Source: Accumulibacter sp. | GTDB taxonomy: Bacteria; Pseudomonadota; Gammaproteobacteria; Burkholderiales; Rhodocyclaceae | NCBI GenBank assembly: GCA_031264825.1 | Contig: JAISDL010000143.1 | Location: forward strand, 1-25,031 | Reading direction: 5' to 3' | Length of the DNA: 25,031 bases | Part shown: in pieces, positions 1 to 5,647 of the stretch | Position numbering within the stretch: the stretch's first letter is position 1 | Layout of the letters: each line of letters opens with the position of its first letter | Notes under the pieces: generated by a model | Database searches by the model: none | Told to the model about the DNA's origin: nothing | Seen by the model: the letters and a program-made list of their open reading frames with translations, nothing else | Program-made: the position numbers and the translations under genes

Positions 1-44
1 CAAGAGGATCAGAGATTGGATCAGTTAAGCCTGTGAAAGAGGGT

Positions 45-141
45 GCCACATTCATGTGGCGCAAGATACCGGAGCGCGAAAGCGCTCCGGCCTAGCCGCT
101 TTGAGCGGCTCACAAACGACAGCCCCCGGCTTTGCCGGGGG
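45..141. repeat. Cluster of four consecutive short hairpins
   Basis: Four perfect stem-loops follow each other with short spacers: 45-60 (6-7 bp stem), 69-90 (9 bp stem closed by a GAAA loop), 94-110 (7 bp stem, TTG loop) and 123-141 (8 bp stem, TTT loop). Their sequences differ, so this is a structural array and not a sequence repeat. There is no T-tract after the last stem, so it is not a classical terminator. It could be a structured RNA or a composite intergenic repeat; nothing else in the window shares it. Confidence 0.6.
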
Positions 142-452
142 ATGGTTACTTATACAATACATGGAGACCGGTAGAAATTTCGGACGACGTATCAATAATT
201 CAATTCAATACGGAATACGGAAACGGATGGCTTGCGATAAAGGGAAACGAGCTTGTCGAAGCCTGGTATGGAAGAGACGACAAGGGGTATGAAAGCCTGC
301 TGAGCAAGGGAACGATAGAAATCGGAAATAATGATCTGATAATAAATGGAATAAACGGAACAGAAGAAAATTCTTATTCGGTCGTATTGCAGCCGAATAC
401 CAGGGAACCCAAAGAAATAATTGTACTGAACCGGGCGATAAGGAATGCGTAG
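132..452 (+). CDS. Hypothetical protein, AT-rich, possibly a remnant
   Basis: A 106-codon frame starts at a TTG inside the fourth hairpin and ends in TAG just before a repeat module. I do not recognise the family. The product is hydrophilic, with many N, I, E and G residues, no signal peptide and no cysteine. From about 160 to 440 the DNA is much richer in A/T than the surrounding genes and uses codons such as ATA and AAT that the core genes avoid, which suggests acquired DNA. The start has no convincing ribosome-binding site and the frame is closed upstream at 102, so it may be the 3' part of a longer gene cut by the hairpin cluster. It could also be non-coding. Confidence 0.35.
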   Translation: MPGDGYLYNTWRPVEISDDVSIIQFNTEYGNGWLAIKGNELVEAWYGRDDKGYESLLSKGTIEIGNNDLIINGINGTEENSYSVVLQPNTREPKEIIVLNRAIRNA

Positions 453-471
453 GGCGCGGTACGCCGTGCCC
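452..471. repeat. GGGCACGG-type palindrome, copy 1
   Basis: A 20-nt imperfect palindrome. Related copies lie at 947-966, 24287-24306 (perfect 8 bp stem) and 24891-24910, and a partial copy near 668-685. It lies next to other repeat modules each time, so it is a building block of the mosaic repeats at both edges of the window. Confidence 0.6.
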
Positions 472-505
472 TATCAGGAATCAGAGGACAGGGATCAGAT
501 CGGTT

Positions 506-541
506 AGCGGCGGCGTTACCGCCGGAGTGACGAAACCCCAC
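506..541 (+). repeat. Dispersed repeat module ending in GTGACGAAACCCCA
   Basis: A GC-rich hairpin (GGCGG/CCGCC) is followed by a conserved tail. The same module occurs in inverted orientation at 24934-24968. In both places it sits next to CAGGAATCAG-like purine-rich repeats. Confidence 0.6.
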
Positions 542-547
542 CGTATA

Positions 548-575
548 GGTTGGGGTGAGCGGAGCGATGCCCAAC
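548..575 (-). repeat. REP-like palindrome, copy 1
   Basis: The core GTTGGGG...CCCAAC forms an imperfect stem-loop and is preceded by TATAG. It is a diverged copy of the element seen at 814-873, 881-940, 24314-24371, 24689-24739 and 24792-24850. Orientation is opposite to the two copies at 814-940. Confidence 0.6.
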
Positions 576-579
576 GTCT

Positions 580-608
580 CGCTTGCGCGAAGCGCAAGCC
601 ACTTCAGG
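580..608 (+). repeat. 29-nt hairpin repeat, inverted copy at the window's right end
   Basis: The hairpin GCTTGCGC-GAA-GCGCAAGC (581-599) is followed by CACTTCAGG. The 29 nt are identical, in inverted orientation, to 25003-25031. Confidence 0.75.
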
Positions 609-710
609 ATCGGCGTCATTCCCGCAAAAGCGGACCCATTGGCACGCGAAGGTATGACATTGCGCGGTGGGACACGGCGTGCCCTTCAGGGATCAGGGTT
701 CAGAAAACAA

Positions 711-787
711 GAACCGCGAAACACGGACACGCGCGAAAAAGTTTTGTGAATTCTGACCTTTCGCGTCTTTCGCGTTTTTCGCGGTTG
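711..787. repeat. Palindromic element with 9-nt periodic arms
   Basis: The right arm (about 760-787) consists of three consecutive 9-nt units of the form TTTCGCGNN. The left arm (711-740) is its imperfect reverse complement, starting AACCGCGAAA. About 20 nt separate them. Codons carry no sign of protein coding. Confidence 0.55.
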
Positions 788-813
788 AAATCGGTTTTCA
801 TCCGATCCCCTAT

Positions 814-946
814 TCCATCATTCATGCGCATACGGAATCGTTGGGGTTCGCTACGCTCACCACCAACCTATACCCGCCATTCCATCATTCATGCGCCTGC
901 GGAATCGTTGGGCTTCTCTCCGTTCAGCCCAACCTATACCGCCGAT
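814..946 (+). repeat. Two tandem copies of the REP-like element
   Basis: Units 814-880 and 881-946 are direct repeats of about 67 nt. Each starts TCCATCATTCATGCGC, continues CGGAATCGTTGGG, contains an imperfect palindrome around the TTCGCTACGCTCA-type loop and ends in CCAACCTATAC. The second unit has drifted in the loop. Reading frames through here translate the repeat in several frames and are not genes. Confidence 0.75.
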
Positions 947-966
947 GGGCACGGCACGCCATGCCC

Positions 967-1124
967 AGAGGACAGAAGACTGAGGACCGAGCGGCCTTCG
1001 GTCTTTGTAGTCAGGCATCTGTAATCCGACGGAGGAAGTTTTGCGACAACTGAATACTGGACACTGATCACAAAGCGAGCGGCGCGAGCGCTCTGTCTTC
1101 TATCTTCTGTCTTCTATCTTCTGT
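967..1124. repeat. Palindromic element with short-period arms, copy 1
   Basis: The left arm (967-990) is a purine-rich GAGGACAGAAGACTGAG tract. The right arm (1093-1124) is the pyrimidine-rich inverse, made of TCTGTCT and TCTATCT units. The core begins CGGCCTTCGG and ends with a GCGAGCGGCGCGAGCGCTC tract. The same order of parts is found at 10220-10409. The right arm overlaps the 3' end of the lipoprotein gene on the minus strand and supplies its stop codon. Confidence 0.65.
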
Positions 1125-1537
1125 TGCGGCGGGAGTCCGCGGTATTCGGAAATCCGCATACCGAGTGCGCGCGCCGCGAGGATCAGTTCGCGCGCCGCGT
1201 CGGGATCGATTTCGGTAAAGGCGATGTCTTGAACGCAGAGCGCGCCGCGCTCGCGGATCGAACGCGAGAAAATGAGCCGCTTCATCCGTACGCTGTACTG
1301 AACCTGGTCGATCTGGTCGAAGCGCACCGTGATTTTTTCGGCGCCGCAGAGTTTCGACCGGACGAGGTAGGGGTTTTCAGCCCATCCGCCGACGCCGTAA
1401 CGCTGGAATACCGCGTGCGCGTCTTCCTTGGGCATCAGGAAAGCTTTTCTCAAGTCGATACGCTCGGGCGGAGTCGTCGCGCAGCCCGAAAGCGCGAAGG
1501 CCGCCGCAACGAAAACCGGTATCAATCGGAATTTCAT
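1100..1537 (-). CDS. Small outer-membrane-type lipoprotein at the end of the isc operon
   Basis: The 145-residue product starts MKFRLIPVFV and has a typical lipoprotein signal with lipobox LSGC (Cys19), so it is probably lipid-anchored in the envelope. The mature part has two further cysteines (C64, C101) that could form a disulfide. I do not recognise the family. The start at 1537 was chosen because it begins the signal peptide and is preceded by GGGAGAG; a longer upstream frame exists but would hide the signal. It lies 34 nt downstream of iscX on the same strand, so it is probably co-transcribed with the isc genes, although an envelope lipoprotein has no obvious role in cytoplasmic cluster assembly. 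The last seven codons (QKIEDRR) and the TAG stop come from the repeat arm at 1094-1124, so the original C-terminus was probably different. Confidence 0.75.
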   Translation of the reverse strand: MKFRLIPVFVAAAFALSGCATTPPERIDLRKAFLMPKEDAHAVFQRYGVGGWAENPYLVRSKLCGAEKITVRFDQIDQVQYSVRMKRLIFSRSIRERGALCVQDIAFTEIDPDAARELILAARALGMRISEYRGLPPQQKIEDRR

Positions 1538-1571
1538 CGTCTCTCCCGACACAACACCAAGGCCGAAAACC

Positions 1572-1766
1572 TCACAAAATCTCGTCGATCCACGCCTGTT
1601 GCACCGCTTCGAGGATTTTTTCGTTGCAGTGATTCGGGTCGTCGTCGAAGTCCGGCAGCGCGAGAATCGCATTCATCAGGTCGAGGAAATTGATTTTCGC
1701 CGGGTCGGTATCGCTGTGCGCTTCGGAAAGCGCGATCGCAAGGTCGTTGATGTCGCTCCATTTCAT
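1572..1766 (-). CDS. iscX: Fe-S cluster assembly protein IscX
   Basis: The 64-residue acidic protein opens MKWSDINDLAIAL and contains the DPNHCNEKILEAVQQAWIDE segment typical of IscX/YfhJ; its length matches the family. IscX is a small acidic partner of IscS that is thought to modulate desulfurase activity and may bind iron. Position at the end of the isc cluster after fdx is the standard place. A GGGGG tract about 8 nt upstream of ATG can act as ribosome-binding site. The 71-nt gap after fdx shows no clear promoter. Confidence 0.93.
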   Translation of the reverse strand: MKWSDINDLAIALSEAHSDTDPAKINFLDLMNAILALPDFDDDPNHCNEKILEAVQQAWIDEIL

Positions 1767-1837
1767 GTTTCAGCCCCCGTTCCGTATCATCGACAGTCCC
1801 TCCGTCCAACGCTCCAAGAGGAATTGTCCTCCCTCGT

Positions 1838-2170
1838 TTACTCTTTCGCAATATTGACCGTATAGCGCGGAATCTCGACGACGAGCGGCGTTTCGGTGAC
1901 TTTGGCCTGACACGAGAGCCGCGAATTCGACTCAAGCCCCCAGGCTCTGTCGAGCAGGTCGTCCTCGTCCTCGTCGGACGCTTCGAGCGAATCGAAACCT
2001 TCGCGGACGATCACGTGACACGTCGAACACGCGCACGACATTTCGCACGCGTGCTCGATGGCGACGCCGTTCCTCAAGAGGGCGCGACAGATCGACTCGC
2101 CGACTTCCGCTTCGATGACCGCGCCGTCGGGGCAAAGCTCGGCGTGCGGCAGGACGATGACGCGGGTCAC
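1838..2170 (-). CDS. fdx: [2Fe-2S] ferredoxin, ISC type
   Basis: The 110-residue adrenodoxin-like ferredoxin has cluster ligands C42, C48, C51 and C87 in the pattern HACEMSCACSTC ... LSCQ, almost identical to the E. coli ISC ferredoxin. It supplies electrons during cluster assembly on IscU. The GTG start at 2170 overlaps the hscA stop by 4 nt (GTGA), so translation is coupled; GGGGAAAC just upstream provides a binding site. The same frame is open far upstream inside hscA (to 2716), but that extension is antisense-like arginine-rich sequence and is not part of the protein. Confidence 0.95.
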   Translation of the reverse strand: MTRVIVLPHAELCPDGAVIEAEVGESICRALLRNGVAIEHACEMSCACSTCHVIVREGFDSLEASDEDEDDLLDRAWGLESNSRLSCQAKVTETPLVVEIPRYTVNIAKE

Positions 2171-4068
2171 GTTTCCCCGCCTTTTTCCGAGGAGACCAGT
2201 TCGCGCTCGATCGCGTCGATCTTTTTCCCCGAAAACGCGTCGCGGATCGTCCTGTCCATCCGCAACGCGGCGAAAGCGCTCGTTTCGGATTCGAGTTCGT
2301 CGATGCACCGCGCGATCGCGTGGCGGTCTTCGCCGAGCATCGCGGCCTGGAGATGCGCGATTCCGCTTTCGATCCTCTCGCGCGCGTCCGGCGACAGAAG
2401 GTCGCCGTCTGCGACAAGCGCCGAGCGGATCGCTTCGACGAGGCGTTGCGCTTCGACCTGAAACTCTTTGACCGCGCGGCGCGCGGTATCGTCTTTCGCG
2501 TGGTCGAGCGAATCCTTGAGCATACGGGCGATCGCGTCGTCGGAGAGTCCGTACGACGGTTTGACCGCGATGCTCGCTTCGACGCCCGAAGTCGTCTCGC
2601 GCGCCGAGACCGAAAGCAGCCCGTCCGCGTCGACCTGGAAGGTCACGCGGATGCGCGCCGCGCCGGCGACCATCGGAGGGATGTTGCGAAGCTCGAAACG
2701 TCCGAGCGAGCGGCAATCGCCGACGAGTTCGCGCTCGCCCTGAACGACGTGGAGCGCGAGCGCGGTCTGCCCGTCTCTGAAGGTCGTAAACTCCTGCGCG
2801 CGCGCGACGGGAATCGTCGAATTGCGCGGAATGATCCGCTCGACGAGCCCGCCCATCGTTTCAAGCCCGAGTGAAAGCGGGATTACGTCGAGCAAGAGCC
2901 AGTCGTCCCCCGACGCGCGATTTCCGGCGAGCAGGTTCGCCTGAATCGCCGCGCCGAGCGCGACGACTTTTTCCGGGTCGAGGTTGTTCAAGGGCGCTTT
3001 TTCGAAAAATTCGCCGACGGCGCGCTGAATCTGCGGCATGCGCGTCGCGCCGCCGACCATGACGACACCCTTGACGTCGGCGACCGAAAGTCCGGCGTCG
3101 CGCAAGGCTCTTCGGACGGGTCTGAGTGTTTTTTCGACGAGCGTCCGCGTTATTTCCGTAAAAGTCTCGGTCGTCAGTTCGAGATCGACGACTTCGCCGC
3201 TGCCGAGCCGCGCAACGATCGGCGCGGCGCCGTGGTTCGTCAGAAACTCTTTGGCTTCGCGCGCGCACGTCAGGAGGTGGCGCGCGTCGACGCTGGACAG
3301 CGGCTTCAACTTCGCGGCTTCGATGACCCAGCAAAAAATGCGCTGGTCGAAGTCGTCGCCGCCCAGAAACGAGTCGCCCCCCGTCGAGAGCACTTCGAAG
3401 ACGCCGCGCGAGAGCCGGAGGATCGAAATATCGAAGGTCCCGCCGCCTAAGTCGTAGACCGCGTAGACGCCTTCGGCGGCGTTGTCGAGGCCGTAGGCGA
3501 GCGCCGCGGCCGTCGGCTCGTTCAGGAGCCGCAGGACGGAAAGTCCGGCAAACCGCGCGGCGTCCTTCGTCGCCTGACGCTGCGCGTCGTCGAAATACGC
3601 GGGCGCCGTGATCACGGCGCCGACGAGTTCGCCGCCGAGCGCGGCTTCCGCGCGCATCCGCAATTCCCGGAGAATGTCGGCCGAGACTTCGACCGGCGTT
3701 TTGACGCCCGCGACCGTCTTGAGGCTCAGAGCGCCCGGACCGGCTTCGAAGCGGTAGGGCATCGATTCGCGGTAAGGCACTTCGTCGATCGAGCGTCCCA
3801 TGAAACGTTTGACCGAAACGACGACGTTCGCGGGGTCGGACGACTGTCCGGCGAGCGCGTCGTATCCGACGACGGGAGGCTCGCCGTCGCGGTAACGCAC
3901 CGCCGAGGGCAGGAGGGGACGCCCGAGCGCGTCGGGGATGACCGACGCCAAGCCGCTCTTGACCGTCGCGACGAGCGAATTCGTCGTCCCGAGGTCGATC
4001 CCGACGGCCAACTTGTGCTGGTGCGGCGCCGCCGATTCTCCGGGTTCCGCGATCTGAAAAAGCGCCAT
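2167..4068 (-). CDS. hscA: Fe-S assembly chaperone HscA (Hsp70 family)
   Basis: The 633-residue Hsp70 has the nucleotide-binding signatures GIDLGTTNSLVA (residues 23-34) and DLGGGTFDIS (206-215), and VGGATRMPQIQ later in the ATPase domain, followed by the substrate-binding domain and helical lid. The length is slightly above the E. coli protein (616). The N-terminal MALFQIAEPG and the pairing with hscB identify it as HscA and not DnaK; the DnaK-style acidic EEVD-like tail is absent. With HscB it binds the LPPVK motif of IscU and drives cluster release by ATP hydrolysis. It lies 12 nt downstream of hscB and overlaps fdx by 4 nt. Confidence 0.96.
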   Translation of the reverse strand: MALFQIAEPGESAAPHQHKLAVGIDLGTTNSLVATVKSGLASVIPDALGRPLLPSAVRYRDGEPPVVGYDALAGQSSDPANVVVSVKRFMGRSIDEVPYRESMPYRFEAGPGALSLKTVAGVKTPVEVSADILRELRMRAEAALGGELVGAVITAPAYFDDAQRQATKDAARFAGLSVLRLLNEPTAAALAYGLDNAAEGVYAVYDLGGGTFDISILRLSRGVFEVLSTGGDSFLGGDDFDQRIFCWVIEAAKLKPLSSVDARHLLTCAREAKEFLTNHGAAPIVARLGSGEVVDLELTTETFTEITRTLVEKTLRPVRRALRDAGLSVADVKGVVMVGGATRMPQIQRAVGEFFEKAPLNNLDPEKVVALGAAIQANLLAGNRASGDDWLLLDVIPLSLGLETMGGLVERIIPRNSTIPVARAQEFTTFRDGQTALALHVVQGERELVGDCRSLGRFELRNIPPMVAGAARIRVTFQVDADGLLSVSARETTSGVEASIAVKPSYGLSDDAIARMLKDSLDHAKDDTARRAVKEFQVEAQRLVEAIRSALVADGDLLSPDARERIESGIAHLQAAMLGEDRHAIARCIDELESETSAFAALRMDRTIRDAFSGKKIDAIERELVSSEKGGET

Positions 4069-4080
4069 GCGGCTCCGATA

Positions 4081-4608
4081 TCAGGCTTCAAGCGCGACGA
4101 GCGCGTCGTCGATTTCCGACACGAGCTTGTCGAGGAACATGAGACGCAGAACCTCGTCTTCCGCGAGCGCGGTATCGGCTTTGTCGTCGAGAAGGCTTGC
4201 CAGCCGTTCGTACCGGCATTTCATCTGCTGCTTCACGCGGTGGTAGAACTGCTCGAGTTCGGTGTTCGCACACGCGCGCCGCGCCTCGGCGACGGCTTCG
4301 CGCCACTCCATCTGTTCGATCAGAAATTCGGTCGGCATGGCCGTGTTGCTCTCGACGTCGAGCTTCTTCCCGGCGAGGAGCATCAGGTAGGCGGCGCGGC
4401 GCAGCGGATTTTTCAGGGTCTGGTACGCTTCATTGACGCGCGTCGCCCATTGCATCGAAACGCGCTTTTCCGCGTCGCCCGCGCCCGCGTAGCGGTCGGG
4501 ATGCGCGAGAACCTGCATCTCGCGGTAGCGTTTGTCCAGGAGATCCGGGTCGGTCCGGAATTTTTTCGGCAGACCGAACAGGGCAAAATGGTCGACGTTG
4601 AAATCCAT
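4081..4608 (-). CDS. hscB: Fe-S assembly co-chaperone HscB (J-domain)
   Basis: The 175-residue protein has an N-terminal J domain with the HPD motif at residues 36-38, followed by the C-terminal three-helix domain that binds IscU. The length fits the family (E. coli 171). It delivers IscU to HscA and stimulates HscA ATPase. The ATG at 4608 lacks a strong ribosome-binding site of its own and overlaps the stop codon of a 17-codon frame (TGATG), which suggests translational coupling. Confidence 0.96.
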   Translation of the reverse strand: MDFNVDHFALFGLPKKFRTDPDLLDKRYREMQVLAHPDRYAGAGDAEKRVSMQWATRVNEAYQTLKNPLRRAAYLMLLAGKKLDVESNTAMPTEFLIEQMEWREAVAEARRACANTELEQFYHRVKQQMKCRYERLASLLDDKADTALAEDEVLRLMFLDKLVSEIDDALVALEA

Positions 4609-4661
4609 CAGCGCTCGTTCAAAGCCCCGTCAGCCAACTTCGACCACTTCAAACACTCCAT
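4608..4661 (-). CDS. Possible 17-residue leader peptide coupled to hscB
   Basis: ATG at 4661 is preceded by GGAGAAGGAG at good spacing. It opens a 17-codon frame (MECLKWSKLADGALNER) whose TGA overlaps the hscB ATG as TGATG. The strong binding site here and its absence in front of hscB suggest that ribosomes load on this frame and pass to hscB. The peptide resembles nothing I know; its role could be purely coupling. Only context supports it. Confidence 0.4.
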   Translation of the reverse strand: MECLKWSKLADGALNER

Positions 4662-4748
4662 CCGCTCACTCCTTCTCCAAACCGCCCGCGCCGGCATCTT
4701 TTGCCGCTGTTCGTGACGACCACGGCTCTTCTTCGCGCAAAGCGCGCG

Positions 4749-4757
4749 ATTTTAGCA
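4749..4757 (-). promoter_or_regulatory. Possible extended -10 promoter before hscB
   Basis: TGCTAAAAT (minus strand) fits an extended -10 element in the 181-nt gap between iscA and hscB. No good -35 is present at the usual distance. It might give hscBA-fdx some expression independent of the main isc promoter. Confidence 0.3.
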
Positions 4758-4789
4758 TCCAATCCGCACGAGACGCGCGGCGCGGTTTC

Positions 4790-5113
4790 TCAGACGCTGA
4801 AGCTCTCGCCGCAGCCGCAGGCGTTCCTGACGTTCGGGTTATTGAAGCGGAAGCCCTCGTTCAAGCCCTCACGGGTGTAGTCGAGTTCCGTACCGTCGAG
4901 GTAGGGCAGGCTCTTGGCGTCGATCAGCACCTTGACGCCGTGAGACTCGAATTCGACATCGTCCGGCGCGACGACATCGACGAATTCGAGACGGTACGCG
5001 ACGCCCGAACACCCGCTCGTGCGCACGCCGAGGCGCAGTCCGACGCCCTGCCCGCGCTTTGCCATATAGTTCGCCACGTGCTTCGCGGCCTTTTCAGATA
5101 ATGTTACCGCCAT
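4790..5113 (-). CDS. iscA: Iron-sulfur cluster assembly protein IscA (A-type carrier)
   Basis: The 107-residue A-type carrier has the three conserved cysteines C35, C99 and C101 (GCSG and CGCGESF), as in E. coli IscA. It carries or delivers clusters, mainly [4Fe-4S], to target enzymes. It begins MAVTLSEKAAKHV and sits 12 nt after iscU in the same transcript. Position directly after iscU favours IscA over ErpA. Confidence 0.95.
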   Translation of the reverse strand: MAVTLSEKAAKHVANYMAKRGQGVGLRLGVRTSGCSGVAYRLEFVDVVAPDDVEFESHGVKVLIDAKSLPYLDGTELDYTREGLNEGFRFNNPNVRNACGCGESFSV

Positions 5114-5125
5114 TTCATTTTCTCC

Positions 5126-5521
5126 TTACTGCTGTGTCGATTCACCGCTCTTTTTTCTGTAATCCGCGACAGCGGCCTTGATGGCATCTTCCGCCAGTAT
5201 CGAGCAGTGAATCTTCACCGGCGGCAGAGCCAATTCTTCGGCGATCTGGGTATTCTTGATTTCCAGCGCCTGGTCGAGGGTTTTGCCCTTGACCCATTCG
5301 GTCACGAGCGACGAAGAAGCAATCGCCGAACCGCATCCGTATGTCTTGAAACGCGCGTCTTCGATGACGCCGTCGTTCCCGACCTTGATCTGCAATTTCA
5401 TCACGTCGCCGCAGGCCGGCGCGCCGACCATCCCGGTCGCCACGCCCGCCTCGTCCTTGTCGAAGGAACCCACGTTGCGCGGGTTCTCGTAGTGATCCAG
5501 GACTTTTGTACTGTATGTCAT
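5126..5521 (-). CDS. iscU: Fe-S cluster scaffold protein IscU
   Basis: The 131-residue scaffold has ligand cysteines C37, C63 and C106 and the HscA-recognition motif LPPVK at 99-103, at the same positions as in E. coli. The start at 5521 was chosen because MTYSTKVLDHYENPRNVG matches the family start and AAGGATGAGG precedes it. An in-frame ATG at 5545 would add eight residues and lies at the edge of the repeat element 5543-5647, so it is probably not used. IscU receives sulfur from IscS and iron, builds the cluster and passes it on with HscA/HscB help. Confidence 0.96.
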   Translation of the reverse strand: MTYSTKVLDHYENPRNVGSFDKDEAGVATGMVGAPACGDVMKLQIKVGNDGVIEDARFKTYGCGSAIASSSLVTEWVKGKTLDQALEIKNTQIAEELALPPVKIHCSILAEDAIKAAVADYRKKSGESTQQ

Positions 5522-5542
5522 ATCCTCATCCTTGTCAAATAT

Positions 5543-5647
5543 CATTCCTTTTCCAGTTCGTTCATACTTTGATGCCGAGCCGCAGACAGTACAGGTAGTA
5601 CGGCAAGGCGAGTCGACAAAGGGATGGGCGGACTGGAAATGGAATCA
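5543..5647 (-). repeat. TGATTCC-ended MITE-like element, copy after iscS
   Basis: On the minus strand it begins TGATTCCATTTCC, and this TGA is the iscS stop codon. It continues through CCCTTTGTCGACTCGCCTTG and CGGCATCAAAGTATGAACG and ends GGAAAAGGAATGA, an imperfect inverse of the start. The copy at 15737-15841 shares both ends of the internal sequence. It fills the whole iscS-iscU gap and ends 21 nt before the iscU start. Confidence 0.7.

Noticed and set aside
814..946. Possible CRISPR array
   Set aside because: There are only two tandem units with no unique spacers between identical repeats, and no cas genes; units are REP-like palindromes.
814..1053. Small frames in the left and right flanks sharing RNRWGSLRSPPTY-like sequence
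   Set aside because: They are translations of the REP-like repeat (also at 24193-24492 and 24744-25028), occur in several frames, and lack start signals.
2171..2716. Upstream extension of the ferredoxin frame
   Set aside because: It lies fully inside hscA in another frame and is arginine-rich; the GTG at 2170 gives a ferredoxin of normal length.
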